Part shown: piece after piece, positions 33,499 through 45,745 of the stretch
Numbering within the stretch: position 1 is the first letter of the stretch
Layout of the letters: every line of letters begins with the position of its first letter
Assembly (NCBI GenBank): GCA_017311315.1
Contig: CM029654.1
Coordinates: 21,659,879 to 21,723,878, forward strand
DNA length: 64,000 nt
From: Dendrocalamus latiflorus
Lineage: Eukaryota > Streptophyta > Magnoliopsida > Poales > Poaceae
Direction: 5' to 3'
Program-made: the position numbers and the translations under genes
Notes under the pieces: model-generated
The model's database searches: none
Told to the model about the DNA's origin: nothing
The model's input: the letters and a program-made list of their open reading frames with translations, nothing else

Positions 33499-34348
33499 CG
33501 GACGCTAAACAGTAAACACTCCTCTGTTACGGACGGTTCGCACTACCTTTTTTTTCCCCTGTGAAACGCGGGGTACACGAAGCCCATCAATGCCAACCGA
33601 CAAAAGGCGCAGAGGGCACTGTGTGCGTTACTGCGCCCACACACAACCCAAGCTTGCCGTTGGAGGGAGCAGAGCGAACACGCAACGACGCCCACCCAAT
33701 TTCCTAGCAAAAGAAAACCCGCTCCTCCCTCAAAAGGAGCAGAGATCTGCACGGCCGCAGCAGCGAGTCGCCCGCCTGCTGCCTGTCGCCACCACCACCA
33801 GTCCACCGCCTCGATGCCACCCAGAAAAAGCGTCTGGTATCTGCTTTCGTGAGTCGTGACTTCGGTTGCGCGCGCCCCCGCCTCTCCTCGCTCCTTTGCG
33901 CCATCTGTCCGCTCGCCCCTTATCCTTCACCCTTCCTCCTTCCCCTGCTCCGCCCAAATCTTTCCGTGCTCGCTCCGCTGGTTCGTCTCTTCGGTTTCTT
34001 TCGTGCGGTCGAAGCATTTTTGTTCCTTCCACTGGCGCTTTCTTGTTCTTAATTCGTCCGGTTCTAGCAAGGGAAGGAGGGAGAGAAAGAGAAACAAAAA
34101 GCTAGTTTTGTGCTTTCGTCTCCAAGATTTGCTGGTTTCGGACCCAGTCCGGGCTTCATATCGCGTTTCTTGGTGGAGTTTGCGAGGGCAACACGAGTCC
34201 CTGAATCCTCTGTTTCCCATTTCTGTTTCTTGTCCCTGCAAATCTGCTAGGAAAGGGAAAGTTTTGGCGTTCTTGGTTCCAAGAAACCAAGGAAAAGAAA
34301 AGGAGAATAAAAAGCTGTGTGATTTGAGGGGAGGGGAGGCGGCCGGCC
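33499..34348 (+). promoter_or_regulatory. Upstream and 5' leader region of the TPR-PB1 gene
   Basis: This interval between MITE C and the ATG turns CT-rich and GC-rich from about 33550, as expected for a promoter plus leader. No clear TATA box was identified, and a leader intron cannot be excluded. Open frames here on both strands look incidental. Confidence 0.45.
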
Positions 34349-37018
34349 ATGGGGAAACCGGCGGCCAAGAAGCCGGCGGCGGCCGACGGCGACGAGGAGG
34401 TGTTCCTGGAGCTGTCCCGGGAGCTGAAGGAAGAGGGCAGCAAGCTGTTCAACCGGAAGGACTACGAGGGCGCGGCCTTCAAGTACGACAAGGCGATCCA
34501 GCTCCTCCCCAAGGGCCACGTCGAAGTGGCGCACCTCCGGAGCTGCGTCGCGCAGTGCTACATGCGGATGAGCCCCGGGGAGTACCACCGCGCCATCCAC
34601 GAGTGCAACCTGGCGCTGGGGGTGGCGCCGAGGTACAGCAGGGCGCTGCTGCGGCGGGCGAGCTGCTTCCAGGCGCTAGACAGGCTGGACCTGGCTTGGG
34701 AGGACGTTCAGAAAGTGCTGGGCTGGGAGCCGGGCAACCGCGCCGCCCGGGAGATCTCGGAGAGGGTCAAGACGGCATTGGAGGATAAGGGTGTCGTTGT
34801 CTTGGATAGGGATGTTGTGCCCCCGGAGGAGGCGGCTGCTGTGGAGGGGCAGGAGGCGAACCATTTTGAAGATAATAAGCGAGGGGAGAATATGGAGGCG
34901 AACCATCAGGAGACGGAAGAAAAGCGCCTCGAGGAGAAGCAAGTCAATCATGTCAAAGACAAGCAAGCAGCGCATCAGGGGGAAAAGAGACTGAAGCATG
35001 GGCATAACAAGCAAGAAAAGCATATGGAAGACAAGCAGGTGGAGCAATACAGACAAGAAAAGCAAACCGAGCAGAAGGAAGCAAATGGGATAGGAAAGCA
35101 TCAAAAACATACGGAAGATAACGAAACCAACGGTTTGGAGAAGGAAGGGAAGGATGCTGGTGACAAGCGAGGAAAACACACTGCAGGAAAGAAAATTAGG
35201 CATGGTGAGTGTAAGCAGCGAAAACATTCTGCTGTGAAGCCTGTGGATCATGGTGAGGACAATCATCATAAGCCTAGCACGGAGAGCAATACCAGTGTCA
35301 AGGAAGAAGCGATGAAGGATCTGAAGTTGGTCTTTGGAGAGGACATTAGGTGTGCTCAAATGCCAGCTAACTGCAGTCTATCGCAGTTGAGAGAGATTGT
35401 TCAAAACAAGTTCCCATCTTTGAAGGCATTGCTTATTAAGTATAAAGACAAGGAAGGTGACTTGGTGACAATCACCTCATCTGAAGAGCTAAGATGGGCC
35501 AACAACCTGGCAGATCCAGAAGGGTCCATTCGATTATATGTTACAGAGGTGGATCCTGTGCAAGAGCTAGGCGTGGATGTGGTCAGGAGACGTCCTTCAT
35601 TTTCCACATTAGTGAAAAATCATTATAGCATGTTGGAGAATAGGAGCGCTAGGCACGATGATGAACAGAACTGTTATGTTGATGACTGGATGCTACAGTT
35701 TGCTCGGCTATTCAAGAACAATGTTGGTTTTGACTCTGATATATATTTGGATCTCCATGACCTTGGCATGAGATTGTATTATGAGGCTATGGAAGATACG
35801 ATAGCAAGTGAAGAAGGGCAGGAAATATTTGAAGTTGCAGAGCTAAAATTTCAGGAAATGGTGGCATTGGCCCTGTTTAATTGGGGCAACGTCCACATGT
35901 CTCGTGCAAGAAAAAGGCCACTCTTGTCTGAAGATACTTCATTGGAACTTGAGCAGGTTAAGGCTGCATATGAATGCGCTTGTGCAGAATATGCCAAAGC
36001 TGGTGCGAAGTATGAGGAAGCTGTGAAAACAAAACCAGACTTTTTTGAAGGTCTTATTGCACTTGGCCAGCAGCAGTTCGAGCAGGCCAAGCTTTCTTGG
36101 TATTATGCTCTTGCATGTCAGATAGACATGGGAACTGAAGTTTTGGGATTGTTCAACCATGCAGAGGATAACATGGAAAAGGGAATGGAGATGTGGGAAG
36201 GAATGGAAAATATGCGCTTGAGGGGGCTGTCTAAGCCAAATAAGGAGAAGGTCATACTGGAGAAGATGGGCTTAGAAGGGTATATGAAGGATATGTCTCC
36301 AGATGAAGCATTTGAACAAGCCTCAAGTATTCGATCACATATAAATATTTTGTGGGGTACCATTCTTTATGAACGCTCTGTGGTGGAATTCAACTTGGGA
36401 CTTCCTAACTGGGAGGAGTCGCTAACTGTGGCCATGGAAAAATTTAAGACTGGAGGTGCTTCTATAGCAGATATCAATGTGATTATAAAAAACCACTGTG
36501 CTAATGAAACCACTCAAGAAGGTAAAGAATTACTTTCGTGTGGCATTCAATGTGCATTTTATTATTTTCAGGCATTTTTTCTTTAATTTGTTCTATTTCG
36601 CCACTTTTAGGTACGTGATGCTTTATCTTTGGTGAAGAATTAGACTTTCTGCCCCCGTTAGGATAAAATAAAGTCATACTATGGCTAAAGGAATTTTATT
36701 CGTAAGAAACTTAGGCCTCCAGTATTTAGCTAGCAACCAGCAGGCACTGTAATCAGTTTTCATACACTATTTGTGAACTGTGTATGATTAGCTTTTGCGT
36801 TTGAATCCTGAGATATTTATTTCTAGAACAAGTGCTAAGAGATTTTCCTTTTGTTTACAGGATTGAGTTTTAAGGTTGAGGAAATAGTTCAAGCATGGAA
36901 TGAAATGTATGACGCTAAAAAGTGGAGAAGTGGTGCCCCGTCTTTCCGCCTTGAACCAATATTCCGACGTAGGGCTCCAAAGTTGCATCATATACTGGAG
37001 CACATACATTACACATGA
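34349..37018 (+). CDS. TPR and PB1 domain protein, PHOX/CLMP1 type (two exons, 776 aa)
   Basis: Exon 1 is 34349-36521 and exon 2 is 36861-37018. The intron (36522-36860) has GT-AG ends, and joining adds a 51-codon tail (FKVEEIVQAWNEMYDAKKW, then FRLEPIFRRRAPKLHHILEH) that closes the protein as in relatives. The N-terminus MGKPAAKKPAAADGDEEVF leads into three TPRs (residues 22-130: NRKDYEGAAFKYDKAIQLLP, YHRAIHECNLALGVAPRYS). Next comes a Lys/Glu/His-rich linker (about 150-312) and a PB1 domain (about 320-402: DLKLVFGEDIRC, LREIVQNKFPSLKALLIKYK). A C-terminal helical TPR-like half follows (about 420-720). This order defines the plant PHOX family; Arabidopsis CLMP1 is needed for chloroplast separation, and other members have been linked to Hsp70/90 binding. 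The GC-rich first 450 bp is typical of grass genes. No defect was seen. Confidence 0.93.
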
Positions 37019-37284
37019 CACTCTTAACCACTACATGACTCAATGCCTTATATTCATGGGAAAGAATGATTTGTTTTCTAATTCTATCAGGTAATTTCTT
37101 GCCTTGCAAAGTATTGTCTCCCTGTTGGCATGGTTCCAAATCCCGATGGCAAAAGGCCTGTTACCGAAACCCTAGTGAGTTCTGGGATTTATGATACCAT
37201 CCGATTTTAGTGGTAATTGGTTATAATTTGAAGTAATTTAGGATCTTCTACTACTTCAGTGTCAAGGGACCAGTTCAAAAAATT
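37019..37284. other. 3' flank of the TPR-PB1 gene
   Basis: It probably contains the 3'UTR, but no unambiguous polyadenylation signal could be assigned. No other gene was seen. Confidence 0.4.
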
Positions 37285-37700
37285 AAAAGTACAATAATAA
37301 CAAAAATAACAAAGCCTTTTATCCCAAATAAATTGGGGTAGACTAAAAATAAAATCTCCTTAAGATCAAAGAAACAAGAACCTTATAATAAAATCTACAA
37401 GACTAAAACTCTAAGCTCTACATCATGCCATCTGAACTGAAAGCGTAACACATCGCCCCCTAAAACTTCTTATTATGTTATGGTTTTGGTACATGAATCG
37501 CTAGCTTCAATTCGCCCCCTAAAACTTCTTATTATGTTATGGTTTTGGTACATGAATCGCTAGCTTCCATTCGCTCCTATCCAAAACTAATTCTTTGGAT
37601 ACATTCCAATCCCTCAAGTTTCTTTTAACTGTTTCCTCCCACGTCAATCTTGGTCAACCTCTTCCTTTGCTTATGTTTTTGGTACGTCTTAAAATTCCAC
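37285..37700 (-). pseudogene. RTE-like LINE 3' end (pol C-terminus plus tail)
   Basis: The minus-strand translation from about 37690 gives PRLTWEETVKRNLRDWN, then LDRSEWKLAIHVPKP followed by a stop, the usual C-terminus of plant RTE-type pol. Downstream on the same strand are CCCAATTTATTTGGG and GGCTTTGTTATTTTTG, the decayed (TTG)n-type 3' tail. A 59 bp segment around the stop codon is tandemly duplicated (37453-37511 and 37512-37570). It is heavily truncated. Confidence 0.75.
37453..37570 (-). repeat. 59 bp tandem duplication
   Basis: TCGCCCCCTAAAACTTCTTA and the following 39 bases occur twice in direct succession, nearly identical. The duplication lies in the LINE 3' end, so it arose after or during insertion. 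Confidence 0.95.
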
Positions 37701-40540
37701 ATGTAAAAGATGTCTTACTGGAATCCACCAGGAACTGGCCAATTAGCACTCTCTTGGTGGTGTCCAGGATGTTGACCAGAACCAGTATTTTTTTTTCAAG
37801 AATGCACACCAGAACCGGTGTTTTGATCCTTACCTATTGGTAAAAAGTTTGTTTGATACAATACTAGAAAGTAAGTGTGTCAAGTTTTGTTGTATGAGGA
37901 ACGCTAGCGTCAAACTATGACATATTAAAACATTCTCCTGTAGTCCTTTTCCACAATTATCACAGTTCATATTCTTGTCTTTTTTCTGTTGTTGGTAGCG
38001 CAATCAATTATGTTTTTGTAACAATCTTTATGTTACTCATAACAATATTATGGTCTATTACGTCACCTAATACACCATCTACTAACTATGAATGTAGGGC
38101 ACTAGAGATCGTGATGATCTTATACTTGTTGCTTTTATTCCTTACTTCTACAGCTGCACAAGTCTAGAAGCTAACTGCAGTCAGCCATCCCTCAGGTGAT
38201 GATTGAAGTGGTAATATAAGGCCTTGACATGCAGCCAGTTTTGTTTGGCTTCTACAGCAGCTATAATTCACCTCTTGATAATTCCTACAAGCTAATTAGT
38301 TTCCAGAGCGAATTTTGAAGGAAAAAAGTTAGCTTGCAGGGTCAATTGTTTAGTTACTGCATTAAAACCATAATCACTCCTAAACAAGAGAAAATACTAA
38401 AGTATATTGTTTTGCATTCCTATTAATGGGATCTGATCTTTCTACGGTTGATTCTTTCATGAACAACAAAATTAGACTTTTTTTGCAACGTAACAAAATT
38501 GGACTTGTAAGAAGTCATACAAGAAAGCCAGTTAACTAATTACCATTTCAAAACATAATGTAGAATTTTTCAATGATTTGGACTTTATTTACCAATTATT
38601 TAATTTTGTAGAAGTCAAATCCTTATTATTTGCATTTTAATTATTGGAAAATTCAGAAAGAATTTCTAATGATTTGTGCAACACATTAGCCTTTCAATAA
38701 TTTAAACTTAGTTTTCAATTAATTTACCTGAACTTACCAAAAGTTAATTATTGTTATATTTTGTTGAATTCAGTGCAGAAATCATTGTCAATCATCAGAC
38801 TGTTAGAGATGAAGAATCCTTAATTCAAAATCTGTAGCATGAAGTTTGCTCCTAGAAACATCACATAATCTAGGTATATTAAAACTGGTCCAACATATAG
38901 AAATCTAAAATGGACGTTACTATTGTAGTCACTGTACTAACTATTGGTGCTTTTGCTCATCCTAAAGTCTGTAAAGTAATATTAAGTTAGGTAATTCTGT
39001 AGTCTGTTTCTATGTGTGGAATTTGTATTAGAATATCAGCATTTCTTTTTGACTGGAAATATCAGCATTTTGTATCTCATGGTTTTCTTTTTATTTTTTA
39101 ATGTGTTAACGACTTAATATTGTACCACAAAGAATCATATAAGCAATGATTTTGTTTGACTTCTATGATTATTTCTGATGTTCTCTTATATGTTTGCAGA
39201 TTTGTTTATCTTTGGAGCTGCACTTACTCATTCCAAAAAAGAAAAAGAAAAGAGAGAGGGAGAGAGAGATTCTCTTCAGTTTTAAGCTAGAGATTGGCTG
39301 ACTGTAGTGCCGTAGTGGTTTCCTAAAATGGAAAGGAAAAAAATGCTGACGATGCAACAAAAAAAATGCTGACGATGCAAATTTCTTGCATTTGCTGTGA
39401 AGTTCTGTGCTTTGCGCTATACTCTACTTGATGCTATATTTCCTTCCAAGAGCTATTGTGCATATTGTTGCTCTTCCTTCTATTTCATTCGAGGAAGTGC
39501 TCCAAGGTACTCTTAGATCACAATAGGAAGATTTTCAGTATACACTTGTATTTGACTTGTGGTCTTGTGGAAGATTAGTCCAGGTGTGTTTTAGTCCTAG
39601 ATGACACATGAAAAAAAGGTTCAATACTGTTTTTTGTAACTCGCAGCAGAGATGCTAGAACAGAACGTTCGTAATTCACAATTGTGTGAAACAGATGTTT
39701 TTCTTGATAAGTTGCTCAGACAGATAGTACATGGTGGTTGGTTATTGAATTTGAGTATGCCAACTCGTGGGAGCTTTGACACGACGAGAGCGCGCTAACG
39801 GCATGTTTCGTTGGTGACACAAGCAGTAACCTAACCTTGAAGGGTCGAACATATACAACGTCTGATGTCCCATCTTTTGTAAGGTTTCTTCATCTATGTT
39901 AAAGCTGAGGACAAGAGAGTGCCATATCATCGCATCCATCCAGTGGACGTAAATGTACCTAGAAAAGGGTACAAATGCACTATACAAAAAAAAAAGGAAT
40001 TGATGCGTGTAGGAAGTCCGATACTATCGTCTTGCATAGTACGCTTTCATCCGTCGTCTATCTGTCATCGATCATCCAACGCTTGGCTCACTTAACCACT
40101 CCACCCACCCACTCAACCAGCCCATTTCGGTCCGCTCGTTTCGGCTTGAGTTTCTGATTTCTAGCTTATTTTGTACTATTCATAAATTTTGTTTTTTATA
40201 TACTTTTAGCTTTTTTTGCCGGTTCTTTTTTCTTGTATTTGTTTGCATTATTCGTGATGGGCTAATATGTTTTTTCTATTTTTAAAATTTTTTAAATTTA
40301 ATTATGCTAAATAAGCCTCCGTCAGCTATAGTATTTTTTTAGTCAGCTATAGTGCTTTTCAGCCATAAGCCACTTAAAAAAAGTTCTTTTGAGCAGGGCC
40401 CCCCCACCAATCCCCTTTCCCCGTTGGAACGGAGAGACGAAGCGAAGGCGAGCGAGGTGGCAGCGATGAGTGAAGTGGAGCGTATATCCGGGTGACATCT
40501 TGCAGGCGGTGAACTTTTTTTTTGGGAGCGACGAGAGGTC
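37701..40540. other. Intergenic, no gene recognised
   Basis: 2.8 kb of AT-rich sequence without domains in any frame. The segment around 40170-40370 has CAGCTATAGT(A/G)-type motifs repeated twice, suggesting a small decayed MITE. Confidence 0.5.
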
Positions 40541-40800
40541 ATGATTCAGGTGAGTTCCCCTATCTGCATCTACGTAGTTATGATACAAATGCTCGAATAT
40601 ATGGGTTTTGGCATCTAGGGTTAAAAAATTAATTCGATTTTTTGTAACAAAAATCTAGGGTTCTAGCAAAAAGGCCATGATTCAGTGAGTTCCCCCATCC
40701 GCATTTACGTAGTTACTATACATGCTCAAATCTGTGGGTTTTTGCACCTAGTGTTGAAAAACTGATCCAATTTTTTGTAGCAAAAATCTAATGTTCTAGT
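40541..40800 (+). repeat. About 134 bp imperfect tandem duplication upstream of the gene fragment
   Basis: ATGATTCAGGTGAGTTCCCC (40541) through GGGTTCTAGCAAAAAGG is repeated from 40677 (ATGATTCAGTGAGTTCCCCC) through TGTTCTAGTG, at roughly 80 percent identity by eye. Confidence 0.85.
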
Positions 40801-41240
40801 GAAAAATTTGTCTGATGTGGTGCGATGGGGGCTTGTAGGCGATGACACTTTTTATGTGAATGTCTGATGATTTGGTATTTTCGGCCATGGCCTAGATTCT
40901 AGCCAAAAATTGGACAGCTATGGGGGGTGGGGCATTGCTAAGTTGAGGCCCTGAGGTGGCTGTGTCCTCTTCCGATAATTTTTGATGATGTGCAATGTCC
41001 GCTCGAGTTGCTTTCCTCGTAGGTTCCATGTGCAACCTATGGACATGATTTTTTGTTTTATGTTTTGTTGGATTTTGTTGCATTTGTTACTATGTTTTGT
41101 TATATGTAGTTCAACTAGAATGCATGTAGTCATCACTAGATTTTTCGTTCGCATTGTTGTTGCATCCTTATAGTGGTTTTGTTATTTTGGCCCCATAACA
41201 CCTATGTACCTATTGACATTTTTCACAAGATTTTTTCACC

Positions 41241-41994
41241 ATGGCCGATGAGGGTAGTAAATCAATTTGCAAGTATCGTTTTAGTACACAAAGGTTACAG
41301 AAGGTTGCAAATGCGCTTACTCCAAGGCAGCAGGAATTGGTTGCGAAGTATGGATTTAAAGGTTTGTTGTCAATCACAAAATTCACACTACCAATTAATT
41401 TAGTAGAGCGGATAATAGGCAAGATGGAGCCCTTGATGTGTGAGTTCCGCTACCGTGGCAAGGTAATTATTTTCACCAAAAGAATGGTGTAGAAATTCCT
41501 TGGGATATCTTCTGGGGGGAAGCCTCTGAAACCACTAGGCAAACTGAAAGATATTGTGAAGCTACGTGAGATGTACAAGGTTAGGGATAGGTCACCAATA
41601 GCAAGGGCTATCGAAGTGTTGAAAGGCAGCGAGGATGAGGGTATATTCATGAGGTCTTTCATGCTTATTGCATTGGCATGTGTGTTATGTCTTGGTACTA
41701 GAAATATGGTTTTATTGGGTTACTTGTTTAGCTTAGGCAACATATCAGAGTTGAAATAGTATGACTGGGCTGGGGATGTTCTGAATGTTATGATGAAGGA
41801 GGTTCATAGGTGCTATAAGTTGACAATGGAGTAGCGCTCCAGTGTTTTCCAGATTGGTGGATGTCTAACCCTCCTCGATGTACGTCTGTTGTCTTTTTGT
41901 TGGTGGACATTATATTGTGCTTTTTTTTATTCTAACTCATTTGCTTCTTCTTCCTTTTTTTCAGATTGTATACATAGATCATCTTTTGGGGTGA
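41241..41994 (+). pseudogene. Fragment of a plant Ulp1-protease-associated gene, three TAG stops
   Basis: One frame stays in register from ATG 41241: LTPRQQELVAKYGFKGLL, PINLVERIIGKMEPLMCEF, GKLKDIVKLREMYKVRDRS, MRSFMLIALACVLCL. TAG codons interrupt it at 41490, 41757 and 41832. An intron with GT at 41880 and AG at 41963-41964 joins QIGGCLTLLD to IVYIDHLLG and a TGA at 41992. This resembles the N-terminal part of the large grass gene family annotated as Ulp1 protease/plant mobile domain-like and often spread by Mutator-like elements. That assignment is by general resemblance. The catalytic part is absent. Confidence 0.55.
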
Positions 41995-42706
41995 AAATAG
42001 ATTGAATACAAATGGATAATAGCTTTACAGTATTTGTTGTCATATTTTTTTGGATGTAGATATGAATACAGATGTGAATAATATTGAATACAAGTACGGA
42101 GTGAACAAGAATCAAAATAAATACGATCACGAATATTTTTCGAAACATGAAAACCCATTAAATTGTATGCTAGAAATTAACAAAAACATATAACTAGTTT
42201 ATTTAATGCAAACATTCATGAATTGTTTATATTTTCAGCATAAATCTAGCACAACATAGTGGAGGGAATACATAACATATGAATGAGGCATGCATATTCT
42301 ACAAACTTCAAAGATATTCTGAATACAACTAACTATATTCACTATTGTTACTATGGAATATGTGTATTAATCAACAATAGAACATGCAAGACAAACACAC
42401 ACCAAACTTTTATCCATGGACCATGGGGTATATATATAGATCATCGCAATAGTGCACTATAGCACCTATTGTGCTTCTTCATTCTAATCAGAGAGAAAAC
42501 AAAAACAAAAAAGGTAAAAGGTGATCCATGGATTGTTTCTTCAATCTAATAAGAGGAAACATGACAATAGAAAGGTAAAAGATAATTCATGGATTGTTTC
42601 TTCATTATAATCAGATGACAAAAGCAAATAAAAGATGATATAAAAGTAAGAGCTTAACACCAGTTAAGATATAAAAGTAAGAGCTTAACCAAGGTTTGAT
42701 ATCACT
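41995..42706 (-). other. AT-rich stretch, possibly leftover internal sequence of the minus-strand copia element
   Basis: No reading frame is recognisable. At the right edge, ATATAAAAGTAAGAGCTTAAC is repeated twice, and 42690-42706 reads on the minus strand AGTGATATCAAACCTTGG, a degraded copia primer-binding site adjoining the LTR end at 42707. Confidence 0.5.
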
Positions 42707-44300
42707 TGTAGGACAGCTGTCGGTAATCACAGGGGGTGAATAATTGTTTAAAAAACTTTTCCCCAAGTACTCAACCTATTTGAACTCTAATGGCTACGAA
42801 AAGCTGTGAAAATCAAGTCTCAAGCACTTCCAATGAACTCTCCAAGAAGAACCAATTCAAATGAAAATTTTCACCATAGAGTAGTACAACCACCATGTAA
42901 CTTGTGGTACTACCGCTTTCAAGCGATACTACCACCATGTACATTGCGGTACTACCTTTCCCTCAACTCAGCACTGAAAATTCAATCTGATCAAAACCAA
43001 AAATCACATAACTTTCATATGGATGCTCCAAATGACTTCAAAGTTTGAACACACCTTCCCTAGGATGTTAGTAACAAAATCAAAACAACAAACCCAAGAT
43101 TCTTGGACTTGGTTCCAATAATTTGAGGGAAATTGCTCCTAGGCTTTAAAAACACCAAGAAACCATAAAACCCAAATTACTTCTTGCTCACAGGGATCTA
43201 ATGCATGAGGACTTTCAGATCTACTCCCATATATCCTAGCAGGTAATCTAGACTAAGATTTATGGTAGAACTACCTAGATCACGAAAACCCAAATTGGAG
43301 CCAAGAACAAGTAGAATTGGGCTTGATCTTGAATCCTGCTATATGGGTGATCTAGATGGGTGAAGAGTGATCCTTTGGAGTCATCTACTACCTCTTACTC
43401 ATCATGGATTATGGCAAGACCAAGAGAGAAAAGAGGAGAGCCAAACTAAGGCAACAAGATCAAGATCCATGCAAAATAGGCAAAATAGAGACAAGGCACA
43501 AGAATTGCAAGAACTTAATTCTATTGCATATAAAGGGATTATTCCTTACTGGTTGTAAAGGGCACTCGACAAGCCCTACTCTTACTCACATCATGAAGGA
43601 GGAGAAGCTAGCCAAGCCTAAAATCCTTCCTATTTCCTCGAAAACCCTAGCTAGCCTCCCCTCCTCAAAATAGCTAAACTAGCCCCTTAATGGGTCTACA
43701 ACCCACTGAGGCTTGGGGAAACTCGTCAACCCTACTAACACATAGGTTTACACTCATATGCACGCTTTTCAAAGAACTCATAAGATCAACCCACTGATAC
43801 ACTAGAGATTGATCCACACCACCAAACCGACTCTATCCTAACCCTAAACAACTTCTCTTGCACCTCTCTGCACTACGGTTTCGGTGTAGGCCTCTAGTCT
43901 AATTTGGGCAAATGTAACATCCTGAAAATTTGAAATTTGAAAATGCAAAGCTTTTGAATTATTTTACAATATATTCTCTTGAAATTTGAATCTTCTTTGG
44001 TGTTTCTTAAATTTTTGTGAGGTTCCAAAAATTGAAGAGAGTCATGAAAATAAAACTAATCTTAGTAAGACCATAAAGGATATGTATAAATGATAGAAAC
44101 TTAAAAATTTTAAATGCGAAATCTGAAAAGATGATCCAGTATAAGAAGAGAGAAACCTGAGTTAAAACTATAAAATCCCATTTTGAAAATAAGGGCATAA
44201 ATAGCAATAAAAGCGGATGAACAAAATACAAACACACCTGAATATATACATATATGTGTATACACAAATTGTGCAAGAAAGAGTTTAGCAATAGGAAATA

Positions 44301-44332
<32 letters not shown>

Positions 44333-44879
44333 CAGACATAATAATAATATTTTGAAGCTTAAGTTTCGAATATCATACAAAAATCAGTAAATATAAATTC
44401 AATAACCCGAATTCAGAAAATAGAAGTCCCAAATTACAAATCCAAAAGCTTCTCATTTTCTCCCATTTTATTTACTCCCTCACTTCCATGTGGGCCCAGC
44501 CCCTCTCTCCCCTCTCTTTTTTTTCTTTCCTCTTTCTGCCCGCGAGCCCTGGCCTCCCCTTCCTCTCTTTCTTCCTTCCTCTCCCGTGCGCCCGCGCTGT
44601 TTTTCTTCTTTCCTCTGCCCGCGTCAGCTCCCTTCCTCCACGCGGCGTCCATGCGCCTGACCTGCCCACGGTCTTCTCTGTCGTCGCCCTGGTTTTCCTC
44701 ATCGCCCTGACGCCAGCAACATCACCTCGCGCCTGCGCCCAGCCGCTCCCGCGCCATGCCCTGCGCCTCCCGTCGCTTTCCCCACCTGCACTCCTGCGTC
44801 ACCAGGCCTGTGCGCACGTCGCCACCCCAACTGCCTTCCCTCTCCACGCCCCGGCGCCACCCCCGTGCACGCACTCGCC

Positions 44880-44886
44880 TATAAGA
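44880..44886 (+). promoter_or_regulatory. TATA box in giant solo LTR
   Basis: TATAAGA followed by GGCCCGCTGCACCCCCC lies 970 bp into the LTR, just before a pyrimidine-rich leader-like segment. Confidence 0.5.
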
Positions 44887-45674
44887 GGCCCGCTGCACCC
44901 CCCATTGCTGCTCAGTGGCTTCCCCCTTCTCTGTTTTTCTCTCGCGCCAGCTCGAGACCACGGCCGCCGCCACCTCACGCCGCCCCGGCTACTCCGATAA
45001 ACCTCACGGCCGTTGGACCACATCACGACGCGCGCCCGCTTCCCCTCTACCTCCCCTCAAAATGAATTGAAGAAAGTCGAGCCGAGCTCGCCGGAATCGC
45101 GTCTTCCCCATCGCCGGCCGAAAGCCACCGGCGCCACCGCCGCGCTCTCCCTGGTGACTCCCGGTCCGATTCCCCGCGGTGGGAGCGACTCCTTGGTGCC
45201 CCGGACCTCCGCCGACCATCGCCGGAGCTCCTCCCCCACCCCAGCTCGCCAGCGGCGTGAACCTCCCCGCGCCGCCCATGGCCCTCGCCGCCGGCTCACC
45301 ACGGCTCCTCCCTGACCCGACCACCGGCGCGGTAAGCATCCACCTGTCTCTCTCCCGCTCGGGCGCGCGCTATTCCCTCCCCTCTCCTTCCCGGCCGCCG
45401 GCGCACCATTCCCATCTCACCACCGCCGCCCCACGCCGTCGCCTGCTCACCTCGTCGCTGTTCCGAGCCGCGCCACCTCCCCACTAGATCCCTTGCACCC
45501 TCGCGATTCCATTTTTCAGCTCGCCCCGGCCTCCCCGGCCGCCCCTCGCCGGCGATGCCGCCGCCTAGCCCGCGCCACCCCCTCCTTTGCCTCGGCCGGG
45601 TGGCTCTTCTGTTTGGTCCCCAACCCCCGCTCGTTCTTTCGTGTTGATTCCCTCCCGTAAGTCGCGAACGACCG

Positions 45675-45745
45675 AGAGCCCAACTGGCTAGGTGAGTGAG
45701 CTTTGAACTCAAAGACCTGGGTTACGAATCCCCTCTGTGCACATT
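45675..45745 (+). other. tRNA-like sequence inside solo LTR
   Basis: AGCCCAACTGGCTAGGTGAG resembles a tRNA D-arm/A-box, and 40 bases on CCTGGGTTACGAATCCCC resembles a T-arm/B-box, with one extra base relative to GGTTCGAATCC. A full cloverleaf could not be drawn with confidence, so it is at best a tRNA-derived relic. Confidence 0.35.

Noticed and set aside
33543..34105. Several small open frames upstream of the TPR-PB1 gene on both strands
   Set aside because: CT-rich leader/promoter sequence; no domain, and no consistent link to the main coding sequence.
34676..35359. 227-codon minus-strand frame within the TPR-PB1 gene
   Set aside because: It is antisense to the Lys/Glu-rich linker, which gives a Leu/Phe-rich shadow frame; no independent evidence.
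44488..45712. Long open frames on both strands in GC-rich sequence
   Set aside because: They lie inside the solo LTR, have low-complexity Pro/Ala/Arg composition in every frame, and no domain. High GC content explains the lack of stops.
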